This document shows positions 32,901-44,900 of a stretch of 64,000 nt of DNA, piece after piece (the first letter of the stretch is position 1; each line of letters starts with the position of its first letter). The stretch lies in contig OENT01000175.1 in assembly GCA_900239685.1 (NCBI GenBank), positions 109,537-173,536 of the forward strand. The letters run 5' to 3'. The stretch is from Rotaria macrura (lineage: Eukaryota > Rotifera > Eurotatoria > Philodinida > Philodinidae). Position numbers and translations under genes: made by a program. A model generated the notes under the pieces. It was not told the origin of the DNA, searched no databases, and worked only from the letters and a program-made list of their open reading frames with translations.

Positions 32901-34659
32901 CAAAGAAAAAAACAATAGACTCTTTTTCCGTTATCTTTTCACTCGTGTATGATTATGGGTACAGTAAAGAATATTTTTGTTCAGTCATTTCTATGCGTAA
33001 GTAAATAATCTACTATTATGCATATTAGTAACTAGTTGTAAAATGAAAGAAATTCCGTTGTAAATCTCAGTGAAAATCAACACCTGCATAACCCATGCCT
33101 TGTTGTTGTTGTTGATGGTGTTTCGTTCTTTTTTTGTGTTCTATCTTACCGATTTTATTGATGCATCTTTCGAACGTGATAATGTCATCGGAAATGTATT
33201 ATTTGATAATGTTGAATTATTATAATGTTCTTCATCAGATTCTTCATCGTTATCAGTACCCGAATTCGTACGTATACTTCCACTATTATCTGATGATGAC
33301 TTAGTTGTGATTGACGAACCATGAGAATTATAACCATTATTTGGTAGATATTTACTACGTTCATATGGCGTATTTGTCGTTATTGTTACGGTTGATTGTG
33401 TTCCATATGTTTGCGAATGATTTTTATTTAGTAGTATTGTAGATTCTGTTAATGGTTTTTTTGTTTGTTCAATTAATTCATCGTCATTATCTTCATCATT
33501 TAGTAGTTTCTCATAGGGAATATTTGTTTTAGTATTTTCTTCTTGAGATTTATTTGATGTTGAAGAATCCGATGCTGAACAATCGGATGATGATGGTGAT
33601 AATGAACGTTGCTTGTTACTTTTATTATTATCATTGTCATCATTGGGAAAATAATCAATGACAGCTTGCTCATGAGATTTATTGTTTGTTTTCATTGTCA
33701 TTTTATGTTGATGATGTGTATCTGGCTTTTTATTTAGTTCAAGTAATATACCAGCACTTTGAGCAATACCTTGTTGGATAGATTCACTTGTATCACCAAA
33801 TGGCGGTGACCTCGTTCGATTTTTGTTACTACTGTTTTTACTTGTCGAAACTGGAGCAAACGTCTAAAAAAAGCCATTGAATAGAAGAAAGGAAAGAAAA
33901 GAAAAGAAAGGAACACATCATCGCTGCTCGTTGCTTTGTGCCTTAGTAACATACAACACTCTGTCACAGATATATGCATAGACACACAAGCATATCACAG
34001 ACACACGCACATACACACCTATCAACGTATCTATAATAAGAGAGGCATACGCAAACAGGCAATCATAACAAGGTACACTTCATTCTCCCACGCAAACTAT
34101 ATAAGGAGTGAGACATGTACACATAAATTCGATTCTTTGCAAAGAAAATTGTGAACATGAGTACAAAGAAAATAAACGACCGAGTTTCTATTAAATCTTT
34201 ACCTTCTTATAATCTTCAACATTGATATGAATTGGCATTGGTTCAGATTGATAATTTGATGACGATACGCAATCGATATCGAAACGTGTTTGATCATAAT
34301 AATTGCCTTGCATTAATTCATGAGAACTAATCGGTTGTGATTGATACGATCGTGTAGTATTCTTTGTATATGAATTATCATTATTTATTCTAATGGAAGA
34401 AAATACACATCATAAATAGTTGAAAAGAGAAAGGAAATTTAACCAACTTTTTTGATAAGGAATGTTTCGGTTGTAAATCATGTATTTCATCGTAGGCTTG
34501 ATTATTAGCTATTTCAGTTTCAGTATTCTGTTGTCGTTTAATAATCAACGGTGATGTAATACGACTGTTGATTGTTGAAAGTTTATTATTTGTAACATTT
34601 TTCTGTTCATCATGATCATCATTATGATTAACTGCTGATTGTAACGGCAGAGTTGACAT
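26992..34659 (-). CDS. Uncharacterised 1203-residue Ser/Thr/Asn/Gln-rich protein
   Basis: I do not recognise this gene. Nine exons join in one frame: 34659-34448, 34389-34203, 33863-33150, 31567-31531, 31454-31341, 30555-30411, 30355-30256, 30195-29716, 28614-26992. An in-frame TAA lies nine codons before the ATG. Most of the protein is low-complexity and probably disordered, with poly-N, poly-S and a Thr/Ala run (about 1012-1026). Three stretches look constrained: a basic patch PKKRTGKKRKQ followed by HRGDRDVDELVMFIDG (about 518-533), VDIELNDVSFGFELD in the last exon, and the C-terminus with RFNLDDLTGYLAMKW (about 1174-1188). There is no signal peptide or membrane segment. The basic patch would suit a nuclear protein, which is only inference. 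Exon phases agree at all eight junctions, including the introns of 1.1 kb (28615-29715) and 1.6 kb (31568-33149). The GTTGGT donor at 34447 is weak. Confidence 0.8.
27525..27569 (-). repeat. In-frame trinucleotide repeats encoding Thr then Ala runs
   Basis: On the plus strand a TTG/GTT tract passes directly into a GCT tract. Read on the coding minus strand this is GCA/GCT-type alanine codons followed by ACA-type threonine codons. Near-identical codons suggest slippage expansion rather than selection for the residues, and the length is likely polymorphic. Confidence 0.8.
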
Positions 34660-37600
34660 AATGATGATGTGATGAGTACGTTCCGTTTATTGATTTCACT
34701 AGTGAGAAATCAATATCTGTATTGATTTATTGGAAATATTTGTTTATTTTTTTAATCAATAATTATGTAATTATGCTTGCTTATATTCGAGATAGTATTC
34801 CATATGAAATACATCTAAATTGAAACAAAAAAAAATAACGTACATTTTCACAAAAATTTTCAAGTTGATGATAAATTTTGATTCAACGAACGGTGAAACT
34901 AAGAATTAAATGAAAAGAAATTGAGTTCGATGAGAACATGATTCATGTGACTATGAAAATTCTTGTTGTACATTCATTCATAATGGATTGTATGCGCACA
35001 ATCATCATTCAACATAGCCATCGTTAATGTTTGATTTCCTCATAGCAAAAACTAGGATGGCACTACAATCAATACAAATAATATTGGAATATCATACTTT
35101 TTTCTTCTTTCTAAAATTCATTTTCTAATAAAATATTAGTTTAAAGAAACTTGTTAGATATTGATTTTAAGAATAATTATTTCTAGTGACATCTATACAT
35201 AGTTTGAGTATATAGTCTTCTGAGAGTTTAATAAAAAATATAACTAGTAACATGACGAAAGACAAAAACCGAAACAGATGATTAGTATCATTGTCTTGAC
35301 TTGAGTATACTGGGGAATAAATGAATGAATGAAAGAAGATATATGAATTGAATGAACACAATGAAATATAATTAATCAAGTTTTTCTTTCTTTTCTAATT
35401 GGACTAATCAAGAATTTTGATAAGAATTTACAGAAAGTATGTTTCTTAGAAAATGACATTTCAGCAAAAGTACTGAGAAATGAAATTTTACTAATTATAG
35501 ATACATAACAAAGTAAGTTCTAGAAGAGACCTCCATAGTCACGCATTCGTAAAAACTGACGTCTAACATTGTTTAAGATGTATGCATAATTCATCTAGTT
35601 TAATATTAACTAAACTGGACGAACTAAACAAGTTTTTGAAATAAATATTTGTTTTCTCAAAAACAAATAACTAATCAAAATATGCCGTGCTATTGTAAAT
35701 ATTGGCAGAGATCCGAATAAAATATCGGATCCCATAGAAAGCATCAACTACACTGACATGTGAATAGATTTGAACACATCATCGAACCAAATCTAGCAAG
35801 TTCTGTTCATTATTGTTATTAGATAGTCGTTCGGTATGATGTTTCGATGAAAAACAGCTGCATTGACGAATCACCCAAGCAAACAAAATTCTTGAAAAAC
35901 GCGTTTAAGCGCCCGAAAATGCAAGGAAAATAGAGAAACGTGGACGTGTTTGCATGGAGATCGACGTTCCCGGTTGTGAGCGAAAAACAGTCACGTTCCC
36001 ATATTCTTGTGTGCTATCAGGCAAAAAAACGCTTGTAAATGCATTTAAAAAAAGAGAAATAGTGATCGTCTTATTAATACTTAATAACTCTTGTTATGAT
36101 CCCGCCATTTATAACGACTATGCAATAATCGACCAGTATTTCTCTTTTTTATGCGTTTACACGCGTTTTTGGCTGAAAACGTGATTAAACCCACAAGAAG
36201 GTGGGAAAGTGACCGTTTTCGCTCACAACCGGGAACGTCGATTTCCATGCAAACACGTCCACTTTTCTCTATTTTCCTTGCATTTTCTGGTGCTTAAACG
36301 CGTTTTTCAAAAATCTTGTCTGCTTGGGTTGTGACTTAGAATATTTAAAGTGATTAAAAGATTTCTTTGGGAATCTGCGCTGAACTATAATAAGAATTTT
36401 CGACGTTTAATCATCACAAATCTTACCGAAGTTCGACAATGTTGAAGTACACTTGATAAATAATCCGCAAAAAGAAACTTATGCCTCAAATGTGGTTGTT
36501 TTATGTTGTACGAAGTGAAGCGAAATGCGTTTTAATCAACAGTTTTTTTGATTAAAATGGTTTCCATTTACAAATGAGTGAGATAAATTATATAGGTTTA
36601 GTCTGTTGCTTTTCTGCATTCAAATATGTATTTATAAAGTAGTATTCTTGATCGAAACATAAAGAAACGTAAAAATAATAATCAAAATAACAAAAGTAAT
36701 ACTTTCCAAGGTTATTTTCATCATACATAAGTTTTCGAATAATTTTTTTGAGTCTACTATTTGCTTTCATCATTTTTTCCTTTTGACAAATGAAAACCGT
36801 TCTATGTTAATATTTCATTATTTACTTACAACCATGAAATATCTGTCGAATATTAGATTCTTATGAAATTGTCATCGGTAGTAAACACTTTGCTCTTTTG
36901 TTTGAATGTCATTTGATTGTATCAATCGCAAGGATACAATGCAGAAATGTCTTGCCGTCTTCTAGCTTGTTTTGTTTTACTTATATTTTTTAAATTAATT
37001 AAAATGCAATAAAATACATAGCGTTAATAATTACTCTGAATGTATGATTATTAATAAGTGTGAAATTCTATTAGAGGAAAGTTTGACCGTAACAAGCATT
37101 TCTATTTGTTCTAGCGTACTATGTCAAATTAGAAGAGAGGATTGGTGAAAATGTTTGTCATCATAAACGACGAAATGAATGCATTTCGATTGTCTCCTAT
37201 TTTATAATGAACAAACTCATAATTATCGTCTTATGTTCATAGATCGAATGTCTGCAAGAATATTATTTCAAGACATCGTTAAGTTAAACCTGAATTCAAT
37301 TACGTTCTACTATCTTCGCCGTGAGCGGCTTACCCCAAAGCTTCTTTTCTTTTGATGAATAAGGTCTTTTTTTCACAATTCTACGAAAAACAACTTTTAA
37401 AAAATGTGTTCGGTGTAACGAACATGATTGAAGTGTAACCACACGCAAAATATTTAGAGACTAAGAATAAAGTAAATTACAGTGTTTTTATGCTTTCTGA
37501 TTTTCATCGTATGTGGAAGTCATTCTAAAGCAGCAATTATCATAAACTTTTCTTTGATGAATTTAGTTATCTTATTAAGAAAAATTTATCGACTTTATTG

Positions 37601-38921
37601 TTTCGTTATGTTTTCCATAGAACTAAACTCGAATCAATGTTGATTGTATTCTCAAAAATTGACTTATTCTCATCGTACAAGCTGTGTGAAGTATGAAAAT
37701 AAACTTCATCATTATTCTATAAGTTACAATTGAGTCATGTGGACTGATACTCACAATTCGAGCTTTCCATTGAACTCACAAGAATATTTCAGTGCAACAG
37801 GAACATTCCGAGTCGAGTTAGGAGATCGTTCGTACTGAAAAATCTACATTTGAGTTGGTAACTATACCAATCAGTCAACAAGAAAGAATTCGATGTGAAA
37901 TTCTGTCAATGAATGGATTAGAAGTTAATATGATGTTTTGAAAATCTTCAGAGAAGGGTTTTTTTTTGCAATAGACGTATTCAATTTCTCAGTAAACTCG
38001 ACTTCGGCATCATGTCTGCGGTTAACTATGCTATTTTGGAAATTCGATATTCAGATAGCAGCAGATATATTCCAGTCAGAACTTTCAGAACACTTGAAAA
38101 GAAATACGATCGTTGAATAAGAAAAATTTCACGTCGTAAATCTTTTTCTATTTTGTTTTAATTTACACCAGTTAGGATTAAAATTTCAGCACGCATAGTT
38201 ATAAAGCCTTAATCCAATTAACAGCTGTTGTGATTCTCTCACATTTGTCAAAAGTCATGAAGTTAAGATATAGTAATGGCCAATTTCAAGAGCATTTTAA
38301 AATTGCCTCTATTCTCACTGCAACATTCCAGTACATTCAGTCCGTACCTATATACTAATTGCATTTGTTAAAATATTTGTCAACCGTGTATTGAAGGGTG
38401 CAAAGATGTTCAAAACAAAATACAGTTTGATTATGTTGTGATTTTCGATGCTTCATATGTTTGATACTGTTAATTAAAAATCAACAAAAAAGAAAACGTA
38501 CATTGACACAGAAGAAAACGGATACGAATCAGTTTAACAAACACTGTTCAACAAACAATGAAATCTATTGCGAGAAAGGAAAGGAAAGAAAAAGAAAACA
38601 ATAACGCATAGATAATGTTACGAAGAGGAGGAAAAAAACGAAATGATGAACATTGACGAATTGTTGTCTTTTCGATTAATTACTTTCATTATCTATGTCT
38701 CATAACAGGTAACACACAAATATATATATAATGACAATCCCTATTTAGGACAAAACATTTATTTTCTTGTTTTTTTTTCTTGAGCAATGAATATGAAATA
38801 AACAAAGTGACTGTCGAATCAGTTACAAAACAGGAAAAAATAACTATCCCAAATACAATACAATAAAAGAAAAACAAATCACAGTTGATTGAGAAATACA
38901 AAACTATACATTAATAATACA
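34660..38921. other. 4.3 kb intergenic region
   Basis: It separates the 5' end of the 1203-residue gene from the 3' end of the CLOCK-like gene; both are on the minus strand. It should contain the promoter of the former (near 34660-35000) and the 3' UTR of the latter (a possible poly(A) signal, minus-strand AATAAA, at 38758-38763). A foldback element occupies 35873-36329. The remaining open frames are short and give no recognisable protein. Confidence 0.55.
35873..36329. mobile_element. Foldback/MITE-like element with terminal inverted repeats of about 150 bp
   Basis: The left end starts ACCCAAGCAAACAA and the right end closes with the near-perfect reverse complement. Matching blocks continue inward in the same order: TTGAAAAACGCGTTTAAGC, AATGCAAGGAAAATAGAGAA, GGACGTGTTTGCATGGA and ATCGACGTTCCCGGTTGTGA. 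Only about 150 bp of unique sequence lies between the arms. The arms differ by scattered substitutions. I could not find a convincing target-site duplication, so the superfamily is unassigned. A 76-codon open frame (35954-36184) spans mostly the left arm and is not evidently a gene. Confidence 0.8.
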
Positions 38922-41900
38922 TCAATATGGATATGTCTTAGTATTTTGATGATTAGTAGGAAAAGATGGGGACGATGTCGAATCATTGGTTGTACCTTGA
39001 TATGAAACATTCATATGTGAATGTAGAGATGTTGATGTATTATTGTTAACCGGTGTGTATGAAGATGCTGGTGGCGTTAAAAAGTCATCAAACAATGATG
39101 ATTTAGAATCAAGATGAGACGAGTTTTGTTGTTCATCAAAATCTTGTGAAGAATCTCGTTGATCTGGATAGTTCGATGAATAATATGATGACTGCTCATT
39201 TGATGAAGAAAATAATGATGATAACGGTGAGGAATTGGGTGTTGTTAGAGGAGTGGTACTATCCGTATGTAATGATCTCATAGATTTTTGTGAGGATTCA
39301 AATAAACTATTAAGAAAATCTTTTTGTTCCGGATTATTAACAGGTATTGCTGTTGTTGCTGTTGAAGACGTTTGTCGTTTCTGAATATGTCGACGTCCAA
39401 AATGTTTATTTTTGATATTTTCTAATTGAGATAGCTTATGTAAAATTGTGCTCTACATTGAACATATAACAAATAGAAAAATGATAGATATGCAGGTTTT
39501 GTTTCTTTTCAATTTTCATACTCTTTTTATTTTATCATTTGTTTGGTTCCCATCAATTTTTTCTTGTCGTCGAATCAATTCTAATTGAGATTCTAATTTG
39601 ATTTTAGCTAGAAACAAAAACATTCTATGAAAAATAATGTTTTCTCAAATGAAAAGAAGAACTGGTTTTAAAATTCTCTCTCTCTCTCTCTCTCTCTCTC
39701 CCTATGTATATATATACATACACATTGTTTTGTAAATTCTAATCTATTTCCTAACTAAGCAGCATTTCAATGGATACTTTCTTATGGTCTTACAATAGTA
39801 GATGACCACAAAGAAGTGAACCATCATTTTTAAGACTGCTAATTTTAGGATATAGAAAGTATTTCTTGATTAACGCAGCAAATGATCAAGTTTAACTAAT
39901 CTTTTTTGAGTCTTAGTATAAATTAGATACGAGCATCAACACTGTCACACATGGTTTAGCCTCTTATTTAGTCGATGATCAAATAAATCGATGAAACTAG
40001 CTTGAAGCTAAAAGTAGATCTGTGTGCATGAATCTTCGCTAGGAAAATTATGTGATCATTGCAGTTAGTTGAATTATTGAAGTGCTCAAAGAAAAGATAG
40101 TAATAAAATAGTTCATGAAAGAAATTTTTGATTTAAAATTCTCTCTGTTAATTAATAGTACAATGATAGTCATAAATAGTCATTAAACTGATTTTTTCTG
40201 CAGTCTTGTTTTCTTTTCTTACTATTTTTTTAAATCTAAATCATTAGATGATCATATCTCGGAAAATCTAGTAAATGCCTGCCTTCAGAATTAAATTAAT
40301 TTTTTTTTTGTCAAAAGTTTTCTGTCTTTATCAAATACAAAAATTGAAAATCATGAATCATATGACATGATATGATTACCAGAAAAAAAAGTAAATAAAT
40401 AAGTTCATGAGTTGTTGAAAGATTGAAATCTTCTAATTATTTTTTGTTAATTGAAGAGCATTAAAAACAATATGTTAAATAGGAAATATTTAAAGAAGAC
40501 ACATGCACAGAAAAATCTAGTATATAGAAATATATTAAAATTACGACGAGAACAGTCTAAACCTTTATAGGTACGAATAGTCTTGAAAAATCTTTCAATA
40601 AATACTTTCAAATGCGCATAGAATATTTATTTCTAAAGTAAATATTGCCACAGTGATAAATAAACAAACGAAATCGTTTCCAGAGGAATTTACAAAGTAG
40701 CTTAAACAAGAGAACGAAAGTTATTTGATAAATTCATCATAGTTTGTTTCAAAACAAAAAAAACTTTAGCATTAATAATGAAATCATTCTATCTATTACT
40801 TAAAATTTTTATTGCCATGCACACTAACCTGCTTTATATTTTTTTAAAAACTCAACATTCTGTTGATGCATTATTTCGGGACTAACTGGAGTTGAGTTTA
40901 ACTATATGAATAGTAAAACATTACATATAATTTAGTACTCATAGAAATTCTTTTTTTTGTGAAACCTTAGATTGATTTATTTGATATTGCGATGTTGCTA
41001 TTGTTGATGATTGTGTATTTCCATTCTGTGTATTATGACCATTACCATTCAGAAGTCGAACGAGTGTCGAAGAAGAATCACCTGAAAAGGAAATAATCAT
41101 CAAGACAAAAAGTAAAAAATTCCTTGTTTTAATCAAAACTAACCGGATTGTTTTTCATGATTATATTTCATTGAATTACTAAGTATACCACGTACAATTG
41201 ATTCGGAATCTTGCTTTTGACGTAAAGATGTATCGGTTGACGTTTCTGATTGATTTTTTTCATCCATTATGATGTCTATTAGAAGAAAATTTTAATATCG
41301 TTTAAATACGTTAGTTCCGTTAAAGTCCCTCTCGTTTACCTGAACCGTTTCTTTGTAATTTAGCTGTATCATTTAAACGTCTATAACATGCTGTCAACGA
41401 TTGAATATTATTAATCATCATCGCTAACTCCGTATCCATCGGTTTTTCATAATTCATTAATATTTGTATATAATCTTGCAATGTCAATGGATGTGATATT
41501 TTCGAAGCACCGAATATATTTCCTTGTAGATTCAACGGTTGTAATTTATCTGTTGTAAAGCACATACTTAAGGATGGTACACATATTCGACATTGACCAT
41601 TCGACGCTGATGATAAATCAGTATCCGACGATGACACTAATATAGAAACAAATGTCTTGATCAAGTCTGTGACAGGTTATAATACTGTTGAGAAACGATG
41701 CAACCAATTTTTAGATTCGATACATTTCTCACAGAACTACTTCTCAGATTATTTTCATATAGAATACATGCATTGTTCTGTACACATATCTATTTATCTT
41801 TTGAATGCATTGTACAAACAATTTGATGTAATGTTGAAAATTCTGACTTACTCACAAGATTTCTATTGGTATTGGTAAACAAGAAAATTTATTTATCATC

Positions 41901-44900
41901 TAGTCACTAAATAAATATCGTCGTCTACAAAATTGATTGAGTATATGATTCTCGAACAATTCGTATATTAAAAAATAATTCATTAGAAATATATCTATAG
42001 TTTACAATCAATAGATAAACATTCAACGATGAACTGTCAGAATTCGAAAGATTCAGGTGTAATATTAACGCCTTGACAATGACGCTAGCTAGTTACCTGT
42101 GTTCGTCTTGAATCAGTTTCAGACATCTACTTATCAGATATGAAATGAAATGAAACTAATAACATGATTTTTTCAACACGTGTATTTCATTTCGATGCTA
42201 TCTTGATTTTGATATATGTTGCATATTTCTTATGCATGACATGAATCAAATGATTATCGTGTCATGCATTCATAACCAATGAAGCAAAATTGTATATATA
42301 TATATATCATTCGATCATTAGTCTAGCAATTTAAAAAAAAAGCAGTTTTTCTATCAAAATTCTCTTGTTGATAATGAAAAGATGATGATTTGTGATAACT
42401 ATCACCTAACATCACGTTGACTTATCAATTTTTTTTCCTATAATTCTTCATATGTTTTTATATAACCGTTAATAACACGGCACATAACACATGATTTTCT
42501 ATTTGTTATCGATAATTAAAAATGTCGATTTTCGTCTGAATGATCATAGTATTTCAACAGTGGCTGTCTACGTGATAAGTAAGTAGTAACACGTGACTTA
42601 CAATATTTAAAGGATGAACTATTTCCTTTAATATCAGCTGCACATTGATGTTTCCAGGCTGTTTGTAATTCATCGAATTGTGATTTTTGTATTGGACTAA
42701 ATAAGTAGTAGAACGAATTGATTATACATATATGTATCTTCATTTATAATTTACTTTAGAACTTCATTTCGAGCTACAATTATATCACGATTTTGTTGTT
42801 CATTTATTAGCTTGTATTCAGTTTGAAGAAAAACTAATGAACCATCACGTGAATTTAAACGCCATTGTAATTTACTTGAACCCGTCGTTACACCTAAAGA
42901 ATAGTTAAGAATTTGTTTAAAATAAATAAATAAAGTTCAATCTACATTTCCAAAGTGCATGCAATTTAACGAGACGATCTTCGTGGTAAACAAAATCAAA
43001 TATTGATTGTGAAAGTATTTCATGTGGTAAATAACCCGTTATCAAAGCACCTCGATGATCTTCAAAAATAATTTCACCAATCAAATTCATTTTCGTATAA
43101 AATTCTTGTTTATGAATATCGTGTAATGTTATATCGATGTATGATGTATCTTCAAGTGTTATGATAAGCATGGTACAAACAAACTGATTATTATGTTTTG
43201 TCGTTGTTGAATGAACATCTATCATGAACGATGAATTTACAAAATGAAAGAAAATAATGAAATGTAAATTTTCGCTTTGTGTTTCGTACTAGCGTTATCT
43301 TGATTGGATTTTCTCTTTCGACGAATTTTCACTTGACGATATTCAGTTGTGTTATTTATCGTCATACGAACATAGTATGTATCATTGGCTAAAAAAAGAA
43401 CAGTATCAATGATTGTATTACCTATCAGCTAATGATAAAAACGAAGTAGAAAAAAGTATCAAAAAAGTACCTTTCTTCTACCTTGAAATTGACATTTACT
43501 TGTTCGAGTTATTTCTCTACACGATATTTAAGAAGTAACTGATCGAAATATTTCTACGTCCAATTTTTTTTGATTCAATAGTGGAATAGTACGATCACTT
43601 ATCAGTCAATTGTTAATAAGAATATCGTACGAAAGAATCCAGTATGACTTCTATTATAATGGTGACGACATCGATGGTAAATTTGATTTCATATTAGAGA
43701 ATCAAATAATTGAACTCAATCATTCCATACAGATATGTATAGTGTGGTGGAATGTCGAATCAGAAAAATGAGAGAACTAATACCAATAAGTCATGTAGAT
43801 AAAAACAATGAACAATTTACGAAATGTTCTAATTCAAATCATTTCATGTTCGCATAATACAATCATATATAAAAACTAGTATTCCCTACATACGAAAACA
43901 AATTAGTGCCGGTTCTTTTGGAAAGAAACATGTATAGAAATGTTTTGCATCCCGAAAAAATACCTCATTTACTAACATTGAGAATTAGATAGAGTAAATA
44001 ATCATGACAATCTTCGTACAAAAAGAAAGTAAACATAAATTCTTAGTATCGCATAGAAAACAAATATTTAATCGTTTTCAACCGTTGTGTATTCATGTTA
44101 AAATATTCAGCATCTTTTTCTTTTACCAAAAACAAAAAACTAGAACATGAACGTTTTGAATAACGATATTAATTATTTATTTCAGAGAATGTTCTCATAC
44201 CTAAACATGTAATCATCTTTCTTTTCATAATTATTTAATATTTTTTTGCTATCATGGTGTACGAGATTTCATGAACAGTGTTAAACATGAAATATGACGT
44301 AAATTTAGATAGATTCGTTTTTTTTATGAAAAAATTATTTGTCCTTTTGTTTTAAAACCATTATTATTTTAATAATCAAATCAATGGGATATAGCGTTCA
44401 TCTGCATCATTTAGTACAAATACTTTGTAACAGAAGTGCATCTCAGAAATATTTGGTTTGAGGAGAAAAAAACCGACGAATGTCGATAACAAACAACAGA
44501 TGTTAAAAATCTATTGAATTATTCCAGCGTCGTATGTCTGCAGAATTGTCTCAATACACATATATAACTATATACATAAGGATGTTTAGATAATTCATTG
44601 AGAATGACTTGTAGCATGGCATGCTTTTGTTTCTCATTTACGAGAAATTAAATTCTCTATAGGAAAAAAATTTGACTCAAAACTTCTAAAGGTTATCATG
44701 TACGACTTTGTCCTGATTCGTCCCCTTTTTCAATTGCTCCAAATTCGGACAAAAAAACGATTCCGAATTGTCCCCAGTAAAAATGTTGTTTTGCTTAATA
44801 TATTTTTATTATCCACCTATGTTAGTTGTAAAGATATTGAAATAAGTTTATTTTTACTCCAACAGAGCGGACAGATAAGATGTTGAACTATAAGGGTTTT

